A stretch of 64,000 bases of DNA from Cytophagales bacterium (GTDB taxonomy: Bacteria; Bacteroidota; Bacteroidia; Cytophagales; Cyclobacteriaceae). Below are positions 53,585-62,176 of the stretch, one piece after another. The stretch covers positions 124,001-188,000 of the forward strand of contig JAFLBR010000005.1 in the NCBI GenBank assembly GCA_017303795.1, in the 5' to 3' direction. The notes beneath the pieces were generated by a model. It did no database searches and was not told the origin of the DNA. It worked only from the letters and a program-made list of their open reading frames with translations. Made by a program: the position numbers and the translations under genes. Every line of letters begins with the position of its first letter. The stretch's first letter is position 1.

Positions 53585-54697
53585 CTATGCAAATAAACGT
53601 GTGCTGGAGGTGTTTTGCTTTATATTATAGCGGGGACGATTTATATAATTACGAGCTAGTTTTGATCGTAATTCCGTCAGAAACCGGAATCCTTGACACA
53701 GAAGAATCTGTCCATCTCTCAGTTCCTCTTCCGTCAGAATATGATTTTTCCTAAGTTTCACCTTGCCACTGATCAGTGTTGCGCGGCAGGTGCCACATTG
53801 ACCCTCGGTGCAGGAGTATGGCACTTGAATCCCGCTTTCGAGAGACGCCTGCAGGATTGATCTTCCTCTTTTTACAGTGAGGGCCTTTTCCTCACTCTTC
53901 ACTAGAAGAATAATTTCACGATCAGGAAGAGCGGTGTGATCAAAGGCTAGTGTTTGATCTGGATTAAAAAAGTGTTCCTTATTTATGTTAAGTCTGTCAG
54001 CACTAATAGACCGAATCGTTTCCTCGACTAACTGCATGAAGAGATACGGCCCGCATAGATAGTATTCAACTTGATAATTCACTTCCGCGTGTATCGTCTT
54101 AATGATCTTCTTTACAATCAACTTCGAAAGCCTTCCTTTGTAAAAGACAGGGAAATCAGCCGGAACATTCTCATCCTGCGTAATGACATGATAGACCCGT
54201 AGACGAGATGGAAATTCAGCTTCCAACGTTTGAAGTTCTTTGCCGAATATGATCTTGTTGTAGGTTTTGTTCGAATAGATCAATAATACTGTTGACCTTG
54301 GTTCATCATATAGCAGCGTTCGGATCATTGAAAAAATAGGTGTGATGCCGCTGCCTCCCGCAAACATAGTAAGATGGCGTTTTTCATCTTGAGATGGTAC
54401 GAGAGTAAATTCTCCTGATATTTGTTCAAGCTCAAGCTGTATTTTATCAGGAGAAGCATTTGCCAGAAAGTTTGATACTAATCCATCTTCCACTGCCCGG
54501 ACTGTGATCGCTACTTCATCGTCAACATACGGAGACGTATGGAACGAATATGTTCGTGTAACTTTTATATCACCTACGGTGAGCGAAAAAATACCATGTT
54601 GACCGGCTTTATAGTTGATCAACTTTGACTCTCTTTTAAACCACAATGAAACGGAATCTTCTGTAGGCTTCGAAATACGGATGATTTGTAATTCCAT
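53585..54697 (-). CDS. Ferredoxin-NAD(P)H reductase with C-terminal 2Fe-2S domain (PaaE-like)
   Basis: A 370-residue cytosolic flavoprotein in three parts: FAD-binding barrel (TRTYSFHTSPY), NAD(P)-binding domain (MFAGGSGITPIFSMIRTLL, YYLCGPYLFM) and plant-type 2Fe-2S ferredoxin (CTEGQCGTCRATL, then LLCQG). This is the layout of phenylacetyl-CoA epoxidase reductase PaaE and related enzymes. None of its usual partners is nearby. In a copper cluster it could reduce Cu(II) or a metalloprotein. Confidence 0.88.
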   Translation of the reverse strand: MELQIIRISKPTEDSVSLWFKRESKLINYKAGQHGIFSLTVGDIKVTRTYSFHTSPYVDDEVAITVRAVEDGLVSNFLANASPDKIQLELEQISGEFTLVPSQDEKRHLTMFAGGSGITPIFSMIRTLLYDEPRSTVLLIYSNKTYNKIIFGKELQTLEAEFPSRLRVYHVITQDENVPADFPVFYKGRLSKLIVKKIIKTIHAEVNYQVEYYLCGPYLFMQLVEETIRSISADRLNINKEHFFNPDQTLAFDHTALPDREIILLVKSEEKALTVKRGRSILQASLESGIQVPYSCTEGQCGTCRATLISGKVKLRKNHILTEEELRDGQILLCQGFRFLTELRSKLARNYINRPRYNIKQNTSSTRLFA

Positions 54698-54711
54698 AAA
54701 GAGAACAATTT

Positions 54712-54822
54712 TTATCTAACAAACAACGTCAATGCACAAACCGCAGCCACTGCAACGCCCAAAATCAGAACCATTATTTTCCCAATTGATTTCATTTGAT
54801 GAATCAAAATTAAATGACGCAT
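54712..54822 (-). CDS. 36-residue single-helix membrane peptide
   Basis: ATG at 54822 (or 54795 for 27 residues), stop TAA at 54712-54714. The product reads MRHLILIHQMKSIGKIMVLI and then GVAVAAVCALTLFVR, a single membrane helix with basic ends. It ends 14 bases before the flavoprotein start, in the same direction. Small peptides of this kind often sit before HMA and CopA genes in Bacteroidota; I know no family name. Confidence 0.45.
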   Translation of the reverse strand: MRHLILIHQMKSIGKIMVLILGVAVAAVCALTLFVR

Positions 54823-54882
54823 CTCCAATCTGTATTGCACTATAACCCGCTTGATTTATACTATTCCGAGAATATGGAAATG

Positions 54883-54909
54883 AAAAAAGCCTGACACTTA
54901 ATCAGGCTT
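54883..54909 (-). terminator. Rho-independent terminator after the CopA gene
   Basis: Read on the minus strand, AAGCCTGA, a 7-base loop, TCAGGCTT and a run of T (plus 54887-54894, 54902-54909, A-run 54883-54888). It begins 8 bases after the copA stop and separates copA from the small membrane peptide and flavoprotein genes. Confidence 0.8.
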
Positions 54910-54916
54910 TGCAGTT

Positions 54917-57169
54917 TTATACTTTAGCTGCCCGCAACCTCAAACTATTTCCGACCACGCTTACCGAACTTAGCGCCATTGCTGCACCTGCTATCATTGG
55001 GTCAAGTAAGAAACCGTTTACCGGATACAATACACCCGCAGCTATCGGAATACCGATCACGTTATAGATGAATGCCCAGAAAAGATTCTGTTTAATTCCC
55101 ATCACGGTCTTGGTTGAGAGATTCAATGCTTTTGGAATGGATTGAAGGTCTGACGTGATAAGCGTCATCTTAGCAACATCCATTGCGATATCAGAGCCTT
55201 TACCCATCGCTATACTTACATCGGCTTCGGCCAATGCATGCGAGTCATTGATTCCGTCACCAACCATCGCTACAATTTTACCCTTGGCCTGAAGTTCCTT
55301 CACGAATTGTGCCTTATCAGATGGCAGTACTTCAGCCATGTAATGTTTGAGGCCGACCTGACTAGCAACTGCTTTTGCAGTTTGTTCATTGTCTCCGGTT
55401 AACATGTATACATCGATACCTTTCTTTTGAAGGGCGTTGATCGCTGCTTTAGATGTGGACTTAATTTTATCAGCGATAGCAATGACTGCCAAAACTTTCT
55501 GATTGTCCGAGAAGTAGACTACCGTTTTCGCTTCGGCTTGTAATTTTGAAGCGAGGTTCACGATATGACCAGGAACGAGGATGTTATTTTCATCAATCAA
55601 TTTCCGGTTACCTACAAAATAGGTTTGGCCGTCTGCACTTCCCTTTACACCACGAGCGGTAATGCTCTCGAATGAGTCAAGTGTAATGGAATTGATCAGT
55701 TCTGATTTCAGGTTGTTCACCACGGCTTCAGCCAATGGATGTTCTGACTGAGATTCAAGTGTGAATAGAATTTGCTTTTCCTTTGAGTTTGCTTCGATTG
55801 CTGCCCAAACGAAATCGGTAACGACAGGTTTTCCCTCAGTGATCGTTCCAGTTTTATCTAAAATGACAGCAGTTACTTTGTGAGCAAGCTCAAGGCTTTC
55901 TGCGTCCTTAATAAGAATGTTATTTTCCGCACCCTTACCAACGCCCACCATAATCGCAGTAGGCGTGGCCAATCCAAGAGCACAAGGACACGCGATTACA
56001 AGAACGGTTACTGAATTCAGAAGTCCATAAGTAAACGCATTGTCTCCTCCAATCACCATCCATGTGATGAATGTCAGAATTGCAATACCAATGACAATCG
56101 GAACAAAGATGCCCGCGATTTTATCAACCAGTTTCTGCACTGGAGCTTTGCTACCTTGTGCTTGCTGAACCATTTTAATGATTTGCGCCAGGATAGTATC
56201 GCCACCTACTTTTTCAGCTTCAAATTGGAAGCTTCCTTTCTGATTGATTGTCCCAGCAAACACTTTTTCGCCTGCTTTCTTTTCAACAGCCACTGGCTCA
56301 CCGGAGATCATGCTTTCATCAACGAAGGACGAGCCATTGACAACAACTCCATCCACCGGGATCTTTTCACCAGGTCTCACTTGAAGTTTATAACCCACCT
56401 TCACGACAGCGATTGGAATTTCTTGCTCAACACCATCGATGATCGCTCTAACCGTTTTTGGCTGTAATCCCATCAGTTTCTTTATGGCGGATGAGGTATT
56501 GGATTTTGCCTTTTCTTCCAGAAGTTTTCCCAGTGAAATAAAGGCCACCACAACCGCAGCCGCTTCAAAATAAACATGGGCGTGCATACCCCTTGAATGC
56601 CAGAAGTCCGGGAAAAATGTATTGAACACACTGAACACAAATGCAATTCCTGTTGATAAGGCAACAAGCGTATCCATGTTTGCTTTACCGTGTCTGGCTT
56701 GTCTCCAGGCGTTCACGAAGAAGTTGCGACCAAAATAAAATACAACGGGCGCAGTCAACATCATAGAAATGTATGTTCCATAAGGCATGTCCATAAAAAA
56801 CATTCCTATCACAACCACTGGTGTTGAAAAGATAGTAGACCAGATTGTTCGTTGCTTTACGGCTTCATAGTGTTTTCGCTGCGCTTCTTCCTGCACACCC
56901 TGTGGGTCCTCCACGTTCACCACTAAGTCATAACCGATCGAGCGAACTGCATTTTGAAGATCAGCGGGTTGAGAAACAGAACTATCATACTCTACCCAAG
57001 CAGATTGATTGGCGAAATTCACGCCCGCGTCTTTTACACCAGTAGTCGTTTTCAGCATGGACTCGACACTTACAGCACAGGCAGCACAGGTCATTTCCAG
57101 CACAGGAAATGTTTCGCGTTTAACTTTCGATGTTTTGTTTTTAGTAATTGTTAGGGTATCTGGAGACAT
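54917..57169 (-). CDS. copA: CopA-type Cu(I)-exporting P-type ATPase
   Basis: A 750-residue P1B-1 ATPase. One N-terminal HMA domain carries TCAACAVSV (Cys28, Cys31). The membrane metal site is CPC in ACPCALGLATP (near residue 391), with ILDKTGTITEG (near 434), SEHPLAEAV (near 476) and GDGINDSHALAEADVS (near 636). It pumps Cu(I) from cytosol to periplasm. The HMA-AraC gene ends 87 bases upstream, and a strong terminator follows, so copA is probably a single or two-gene transcript. Confidence 0.95.
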   Translation of the reverse strand: MSPDTLTITKNKTSKVKRETFPVLEMTCAACAVSVESMLKTTTGVKDAGVNFANQSAWVEYDSSVSQPADLQNAVRSIGYDLVVNVEDPQGVQEEAQRKHYEAVKQRTIWSTIFSTPVVVIGMFFMDMPYGTYISMMLTAPVVFYFGRNFFVNAWRQARHGKANMDTLVALSTGIAFVFSVFNTFFPDFWHSRGMHAHVYFEAAAVVVAFISLGKLLEEKAKSNTSSAIKKLMGLQPKTVRAIIDGVEQEIPIAVVKVGYKLQVRPGEKIPVDGVVVNGSSFVDESMISGEPVAVEKKAGEKVFAGTINQKGSFQFEAEKVGGDTILAQIIKMVQQAQGSKAPVQKLVDKIAGIFVPIVIGIAILTFITWMVIGGDNAFTYGLLNSVTVLVIACPCALGLATPTAIMVGVGKGAENNILIKDAESLELAHKVTAVILDKTGTITEGKPVVTDFVWAAIEANSKEKQILFTLESQSEHPLAEAVVNNLKSELINSITLDSFESITARGVKGSADGQTYFVGNRKLIDENNILVPGHIVNLASKLQAEAKTVVYFSDNQKVLAVIAIADKIKSTSKAAINALQKKGIDVYMLTGDNEQTAKAVASQVGLKHYMAEVLPSDKAQFVKELQAKGKIVAMVGDGINDSHALAEADVSIAMGKGSDIAMDVAKMTLITSDLQSIPKALNLSTKTVMGIKQNLFWAFIYNVIGIPIAAGVLYPVNGFLLDPMIAGAAMALSSVSVVGNSLRLRAAKV

Positions 57170-57255
57170 AAGGTTATGCGCTTGTTTTCTAAATGCAAGT
57201 ATACTGTGAAACTTATCTTTGGGATTTGCACTTTAGCGGTTACTGTTTACATGAT

Positions 57256-57858
57256 TCACAATTCCGCAACAATCTTTTTGATTAGGTTCTTCTTCTCGTT
57301 TCGGAGAGACTTGAAATGAGAAGGCGTTAGACCTGTCAGTTCTTTGAACTGCCGCGATAGATGATGAATGCTGTTGAATCCCGTGATGTAGGCTATTTCT
57401 GTTAGAGTAAATTCGGTGTAAACCAATAGCTCCTTAACCTTTTCAAGTCGTTTTGTTATGATGTATCGTTCCAGCGATAAACCTTCCGTTTCGGAAAATG
57501 CCTGACTGATAGCGTCATAGTTCATATGAAGCGTATCTGCCAGCAATCCTGAAAACCTGACCTGTGCATCATATTGAATGTTCTGATTGAAAACATCATC
57601 TATTACTTTTTTGACTTGGCTGACAATTTTATGTTGTCGGTCAGTAATCAACTCGAATCCGGCATCTGCTAAAAACTCGGAAAACTTGTTCTTATCTTGT
57701 TTTGAAAGGTTCTTATCAAAAACAACACGCCCTAAACTAATGCGCTGAACAACGTGCCCCAGATCCTCCAGGCCTTGTTTGATTACAGAAATACAACGGT
57801 CGCACACCATTCCTCTAATCAATAGTTGATTCGCCTTATCCATAGTGTTGTCATTCAT
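57256..57858 (-). CDS. AraC-type regulator with HMA-like CxxC N-terminus, copy 1
   Basis: A 200-residue protein. The first 75 residues resemble a metal-binding HMA fold (GMVCDRCISVIKQGLEDLGH, Cys19 and Cys22, then GFELI near the end), and the C-terminal part is an AraC helix-turn-helix (FTLTEIAYITGFNSIHHLSR, LTGLTPSHFKS). It precedes copA in the same direction. A Cu(I)-sensing activator of copA is the natural guess. A close paralogue lies at 58206. Confidence 0.78.
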   Translation of the reverse strand: MNDNTMDKANQLLIRGMVCDRCISVIKQGLEDLGHVVQRISLGRVVFDKNLSKQDKNKFSEFLADAGFELITDRQHKIVSQVKKVIDDVFNQNIQYDAQVRFSGLLADTLHMNYDAISQAFSETEGLSLERYIITKRLEKVKELLVYTEFTLTEIAYITGFNSIHHLSRQFKELTGLTPSHFKSLRNEKKNLIKKIVAEL

Positions 57859-57970
57859 ATAACAAAAGTCGGTTGCGTAGCAGCCAAGGGTGTTACACTA
57901 TACCCGAAAAGAATTATAGAATTTCATACGGTAATTCATGCGTTTGGGAATCTTTTGTGTATTTATTTTT

Positions 57971-58198
57971 ATGAACACTATAGAAATAAAGAGGTCGCTT
58001 AGGGTAGCCTTAAGTCCTCATTTGAAGAATCTTAGAGTAGCGAAGGCAAAAATGTCTGACCGGGAATTTGCCGATTTGGTAGCTAGTTTCGGTCAAAAGT
58101 TGTTGAGCAATCCCGGGGCATACTTAGCGGGTGTGGGCGATTCCCACCACCTAAAACTAACTATTGAGAGCATCATAGATGAGATTGTTGAAAGTTAA
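57971..58198 (+). CDS. Hypothetical 75-residue protein
   Basis: Started at the ATG at 57971 (MNTIEIKRSLRVALSPHLKN); the frame to 57938 adds only hydrophobic residues. The product is small, basic and helical with a possible HTH-like stretch (REFADLVASFGQKLL), without a signal peptide. It lies in the gap between the two AraC genes, on the opposite strand to both. I do not recognise a family. Confidence 0.45.
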   Translation: MNTIEIKRSLRVALSPHLKNLRVAKAKMSDREFADLVASFGQKLLSNPGAYLAGVGDSHHLKLTIESIIDEIVES

Positions 58199-58205
58199 GT
58201 GAGGT

Positions 58206-58781
58206 TTAATTGACATTGTCCAGGGGTTTGCGCTTCTGGTCAATGTCTCTTGACTTCTTTAATTCGGAGGGGGTAAAACCCGTCACCTTTTTAAACTGTG
58301 CTGAAAGGTGAGCCACACTGCTATAACCCAGGCGGTCGGCTATTTCACTGAAGTTTAGTTCGTCATAGAATATCAGCTCCTTTACGCGTTCAATTTTTTG
58401 GCGAATGATGTATTGTTCCAAAGTAATACCTTCCACCGAAGAGAATAGATTGCTCAAGAGGTTGTAATCCACATTCAATTCTTCGGAAAGCATCGTTGAC
58501 CAATTGAACTTTAGGTTCACCGATTCTGCCCGATGGATTTTCTGAATTACAATATTCTTGATTGATTCAATCAATCTAGCCTTGCGATCATCTATTCGTT
58601 TAAATCCAAGTGTTACCAAAGAGGTATCTAAGCGACTTAGTTGCGTGTCATCGAGGTGACTTTCTTCGAGACTAACCTCACCCAACGACACTTTTTGTGG
58701 ATGCAGCCCCTGCTTCTCCAACTCTTGTTGCACTACTAAAATGCAGCGGTTGCATACCATGTTTTTGATGTAGAGGGTCAT
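58206..58781 (-). CDS. AraC-type regulator with HMA-like CxxC N-terminus, copy 2
   Basis: A 191-residue paralogue of the protein at 57256. The N-terminal site is NMVCNRCILVVQQELEK (Cys10, Cys13), followed by GFKRID and an AraC domain (NFSEIADRLGYSSVAHLSAQ, VTGFTPSELKKS). It starts 4 bases after the tyrosinase stop, so the two are co-transcribed. A copper-responsive feedback role on tyrosinase expression is likely but unproved. Confidence 0.78.
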   Translation of the reverse strand: MTLYIKNMVCNRCILVVQQELEKQGLHPQKVSLGEVSLEESHLDDTQLSRLDTSLVTLGFKRIDDRKARLIESIKNIVIQKIHRAESVNLKFNWSTMLSEELNVDYNLLSNLFSSVEGITLEQYIIRQKIERVKELIFYDELNFSEIADRLGYSSVAHLSAQFKKVTGFTPSELKKSRDIDQKRKPLDNVN

Positions 58782-58784
58782 GGA

Positions 58785-59777
58785 TTAATCTGCCCAGAAT
58801 GGACTAATGGGTTGCCATGAAAAATCAGCAATGTCAAAGGATTTCATACTCTTTTCGTAAACCACTCCTAGTTTGGTATTGTCCAGGGTTTCTTCTACCG
58901 TCAATTTAAATGGAGCAAGGACATCCTTAAGATTATGACCCTTCGGGCCACCGCTGACTGGCACATAGTGTGGAGTGGCTTCCGGATTGTTTATTTTTTG
59001 GATTTCCTGCCAATCGGCCCATAATTTATCCACGTAGCAGTGGTGCAAGAAAAATACGGGGTCGTTTGGTGATGTCATAGGCATCATAGAACCGCCCACC
59101 CAGAGATGAACGCGGTTGTGAAGTTGTGAGCCATCGGTTTTAACCCGATAGTCACCGCGTTTGGTAATCCATCCCTCCAGTCTGTTTCTGAATCCGATGG
59201 TGAAGGGACTATTGTTAGAATTGGGGACATCGTAGAATGCTTCAGTCATGGCCAATCGAAGATCGTCTTCATTTGGTAGTGTGTCGATAGAAATATTTCC
59301 TGCTTTAAATCTTCCTAAGCTACGCCTGAGTTCAGGACCCGCATCATCCATTACAATGTTCCAGTTACCCATCGTAAACGCAAATGCTCCTAATTCAACA
59401 ATATTCGAGTTTGATTCGTTTCCATCTCCCCCCATAAAATTCCTATCCCAAATAGGGGCAGATTTTGGATCAGGAAGTTTTGAGTCAGCCACCCAGTCCC
59501 AGTAAGGTATTGTAACGGACTTGTCAATTTGTTGAAGATCGTTTTCCACAGCTTTCAAAAAAGCCCGATGCCAAGGCAAGAAAGCTGGCCCGCGATGGGC
59601 ACCATTTCTGTAGTTAGGATCGTTAGGCTCATTTGGGAACACCGTAGGTATCATGACGTGATGATGCCAATGCACATACTGGTCATACTTGCCTTGTTTC
59701 TTTAACTCAATCAAAGCGTTGACAAACGCCTTTTTCTCCGCATCGGATAAAGCCGCTATATTTTTTCTAATATTCAT
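58785..59777 (-). CDS. Tyrosinase-family type-3 copper enzyme
   Basis: A 330-residue protein with no signal peptide. The CuA site uses His in WHHHVM (about 37-40), His61 in AHRGPAFLPWHRAF and His70; CuB uses His220 and His224 in LHNRVHLW, and His245/246 in DPVFFLHHCYVDKLW. All six copper ligands and the fold landmarks (PYWDW at 91-95) are present. It would oxidise phenols to quinones or act as a catechol oxidase. It sits first in an operon with an HMA-AraC regulator and just after the integrase gene. Confidence 0.88.
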   Translation of the reverse strand: MNIRKNIAALSDAEKKAFVNALIELKKQGKYDQYVHWHHHVMIPTVFPNEPNDPNYRNGAHRGPAFLPWHRAFLKAVENDLQQIDKSVTIPYWDWVADSKLPDPKSAPIWDRNFMGGDGNESNSNIVELGAFAFTMGNWNIVMDDAGPELRRSLGRFKAGNISIDTLPNEDDLRLAMTEAFYDVPNSNNSPFTIGFRNRLEGWITKRGDYRVKTDGSQLHNRVHLWVGGSMMPMTSPNDPVFFLHHCYVDKLWADWQEIQKINNPEATPHYVPVSGGPKGHNLKDVLAPFKLTVEETLDNTKLGVVYEKSMKSFDIADFSWQPISPFWAD

Positions 59778-59809
59778 GGTTGTGACGTAATCTTAGTCAA
59801 AAATACAAA

Positions 59810-61069
59810 CTATAATTGAGTTGAGATTTGCGTGATTGATTTGGACTCGTTTGTCATCTTAGATCTAAGGAGTTCCATATCCTTACTTATTTTCTTCTGC
59901 ACAATTTTTCCGTAAATCTGAGTGGTGCGAATATCCGTATGCCCCAGGAGTTCCATAGTCGTTTCCATCGGTACATCGTTAGTAAGGCACACTGTTGTTG
60001 CAAATGTGTGGCGGGCTGTATGCGTAGTTAGCTTCTTCTTAATACTACATAAGTCAGCTACCTCTTTGAGATAACCATTATAGCGTTGATTACTGTTAAG
60101 AGGCAGCAATTTGCCATGCGTTTTACAGTAAGGATGGTTTCTATACTTCTCTACGATTTTCAACGGTATCGGTAGCAGCGGGATATTTTCCACAGTATCT
60201 GTTTTTTGTCGATCCCGAATGATCCACTTTCGCCCGTCTATCCCTATTGCCACATGCTCTGGTCCTAGGGCTTCAGCATCAGAATAGGCATAGCCAGTAT
60301 AACAACTAAAGATATAGCAGTCTCGCACCTCTTCAAGCCGCGCAACAGGCATCGGTTTCTCATACATTCGGTGCAATTCTTCATCGTCTAAAAATTCACG
60401 CTTTGTACGTTTATATGTACACTTGAAGTCAGCAAATTTATTAGAGGGTACATACTCCAATGTAACGGCATATTTCATTACCTGCTTGAGGTCTTTAGCG
60501 TACTTCATTGCTGTGTTGTGTCCAATCTTTTCAACCGTTCTCAGATATTGCTGAAACTCGGTGATGAAATTCAATTTGGCTTCGTCAATCAAGATATCAG
60601 CTTTCTTCATTTTGTGCTTGAGGAAGGCGATACATTTGCCTCTGTTCACTTTAAACCGATCATAGCGCTTTTGCTTGATGTCACCTGCTTCAACTTTATC
60701 CTTTAAATGAGTTAGGTATTGCTCGAAAATTTCCAATAGTGTTTTTCGTTCTGGCTTAATCCCTTTGTAGCTGTTTTTTACGTCTTCAGGCGTGACATAT
60801 TCTTGGGTAGTTGCTAAGATGTGGTAATGCTTGGTGATTTCGGCCTCGACCAATACCAGATGTTTGTTTATTGCTTTCGCATCCGGACAAATATTGGAAA
60901 CACAGTTATTAAAGGTATCCCAATGCGAGGGTGTTACTTGCTTCATTGCAGACACTTCTGTACGTCTACCGTCAATGGTAATCCGTGCCCAGATAGGTAC
61001 AAGGCCATGGCTGTTGATTTTCCTTTTGTTCAACCAAAAGTTGACGCTGAATTTTTGACTGAGGTTCAT
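59810..61069 (-). CDS. Tyrosine recombinase / integrase (Bacteroidota ICE type)
   Basis: A 419-residue site-specific recombinase. It has an arm-binding N-terminus (SVNFWLNKRKINSHGLVPIW), a SAM-like core-binding domain (LLEIFEQYLTHLKDKVEAGD) and a catalytic domain with HTARHTFATT (about 346-355) and LGHTDIRTTQIYGK (Tyr near 386). The first catalytic Arg is not where expected: the CYTGYAYSDAE motif has Tyr-Ala instead of Leu-Arg. IntDOT-type enzymes also lack Arg I. It lies 224 bases from the 3' end of tRNA-Lys, the likely insertion site. Confidence 0.9.
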   Translation of the reverse strand: MNLSQKFSVNFWLNKRKINSHGLVPIWARITIDGRRTEVSAMKQVTPSHWDTFNNCVSNICPDAKAINKHLVLVEAEITKHYHILATTQEYVTPEDVKNSYKGIKPERKTLLEIFEQYLTHLKDKVEAGDIKQKRYDRFKVNRGKCIAFLKHKMKKADILIDEAKLNFITEFQQYLRTVEKIGHNTAMKYAKDLKQVMKYAVTLEYVPSNKFADFKCTYKRTKREFLDDEELHRMYEKPMPVARLEEVRDCYIFSCYTGYAYSDAEALGPEHVAIGIDGRKWIIRDRQKTDTVENIPLLPIPLKIVEKYRNHPYCKTHGKLLPLNSNQRYNGYLKEVADLCSIKKKLTTHTARHTFATTVCLTNDVPMETTMELLGHTDIRTTQIYGKIVQKKISKDMELLRSKMTNESKSITQISTQL

Positions 61070-61145
61070 AGAGTTTTACAGTTATGGTTTACCTCGTCCT
61101 TTGAGGATGCGGGCAGAATGAAACTGAAAACCTTACGTAAGTTCT

Positions 61146-61190
61146 GGTGACCAATGTACGTCACAACCATTGGTCACCGGATTGGTCACC
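61146..61190. repeat. Inverted and direct repeats between integrase and tRNA-Lys
   Basis: GGTGACCAATG (61146-61156) and CATTGGTCACC (61168-61178) form an 11-bp perfect inverted repeat with an 11-base spacer. A third copy, ATTGGTCACC (61181-61190), follows directly. The position upstream of the integrase gene and next to the putative attachment site fits integrase arm sites or a regulator operator. Confidence 0.6.
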
Positions 61191-61264
61191 TAAAGGATGG
61201 TTTTGTTTGTTGTTGTTTGGATTCCCTACCTTTGAAATCAGGCTAAAAAATAAGGTATGAAATG

Positions 61265-61288
61265 AAAAAGGGGCCGAAGAATGGCCCC
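61265..61288 (-). terminator. Rho-independent terminator of tRNA-Lys
   Basis: On the minus strand GGGGCC, a 7-base loop (ATTCTTC), GGCCCC and TTTTT (plus A-run 61265-61269). It lies 5 bases past the tRNA 3' end. It has probably been kept with the tRNA, since an element inserted in the tRNA usually restores the 3' end but not the terminator; the terminator is therefore on the element side. Confidence 0.75.
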
Positions 61289-61292
61289 CTAG

Positions 61293-61365
61293 TGATCCCG
61301 CTGGGATTCGAACCCAGGACCCATACATTAAAAGTGTATTGCTCTACCAGCTGAGCTACGAGACC
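61293..61365 (-). tRNA. tRNA-Lys (anticodon TTT)
   Basis: The minus strand folds as a 73-nt tRNA: acceptor GGTCTCG pairs with CGGGATC plus A73, D arm GCTCAGCTGGTAGAGC, anticodon arm ATACA-CTTTTAA-TGTAT with TTT at 34-36, and T arm CTGGG-TTCGAAT-CCCAG. CCA is not encoded. The 3' end points toward the integrase gene, as expected if the tRNA is the attachment site. Confidence 0.95.
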
Positions 61366-61438
61366 TTACCATTCTCAACCTGCGAATTTGCCGCTTTAAA
61401 CAGCTTTTCCGTAATTGAGGGCACAAAGGTAACAGGAT

Positions 61439-62176
61439 ATGAAAAATATACAAACCAGCATTTTAAAATTTCTTGGGGTTGCAGCATTCTTATTTGGCGC
61501 AATAACCACACATGCTCAAACACCCGCAGAGCTTTTACAAAAGGCTGATTCTCTGTTCATCAAAAAACAATTCACACAATCGTTCGAAGTTTATCAGCGT
61601 GTGCACAACCGCGGGCAGTATTCGCCAGCCATGTTTTTAAAGATGGCCTTTATTCAGGAAGGTTTAAATAAGCCCGGTCTCGCACTCTATTATCTCAACT
61701 TATATTACCTGGCCAGTGGCGATGATCAGACACTGGTTAAAATGGAAGAGCTGGCTGCTAAAAACAAGTTGTATGGTTACGAGTATACACCCGTTGTGCA
61801 GGCTCGCGAATTAATAACCCGCTATCGACCTTTTGCAGCAGCAGGTATTGCTGCTATCATTCTATTATTAATGGCTATTGGCGTCTATCAAACCCGAAAA
61901 CGTACCCGGCCAGTGGTAGTTACAGTGCTGGCTATGTTCGGTTTAGTTTTTCTGGGTTTGTTTGTAAACTTCTCAGCACCACAACAAACGGCTATTATTG
62001 CCGGTAACAACACTTTTGTTATGGCGGGCCCATCATCTGGTGCTTCGGTTGTAGGCTTGCTTACCGAAGGCCACAAAGTGGAGATCAAAGACAAAAAAGA
62101 TGTATGGTTAAAAGTGTATTGGGCCGATAAGTTTGCCTATGTGCGCCAATCGCAGGTGCTTGAAGTAAACTTATAG
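61439..62176 (+). CDS. TPR/SH3b-type membrane protein
   Basis: A 245-residue protein with a signal peptide (about 1-27), TPR-like helices (AELLQKADSLFIKKQFTQSF), two membrane helices (about 131-149 and 158-178) and a C-terminal bacterial SH3 domain (NTFVMAGPSSGASVVGLLTE, WLKVYWADKFAYV). This layout resembles BatE-type proteins, but no Bat operon is next to it. It lies outside the island on the chromosome side of the tRNA. Confidence 0.75.
   Translation: MKNIQTSILKFLGVAAFLFGAITTHAQTPAELLQKADSLFIKKQFTQSFEVYQRVHNRGQYSPAMFLKMAFIQEGLNKPGLALYYLNLYYLASGDDQTLVKMEELAAKNKLYGYEYTPVVQARELITRYRPFAAAGIAAIILLLMAIGVYQTRKRTRPVVVTVLAMFGLVFLGLFVNFSAPQQTAIIAGNNTFVMAGPSSGASVVGLLTEGHKVEIKDKKDVWLKVYWADKFAYVRQSQVLEVNL

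Noticed and set aside
1..61292. Left attachment site (repeat of the tRNA-Lys 3' end)
   Set aside because: Looked for the T-arm and acceptor sequence by eye and found none, so no boundary is called.
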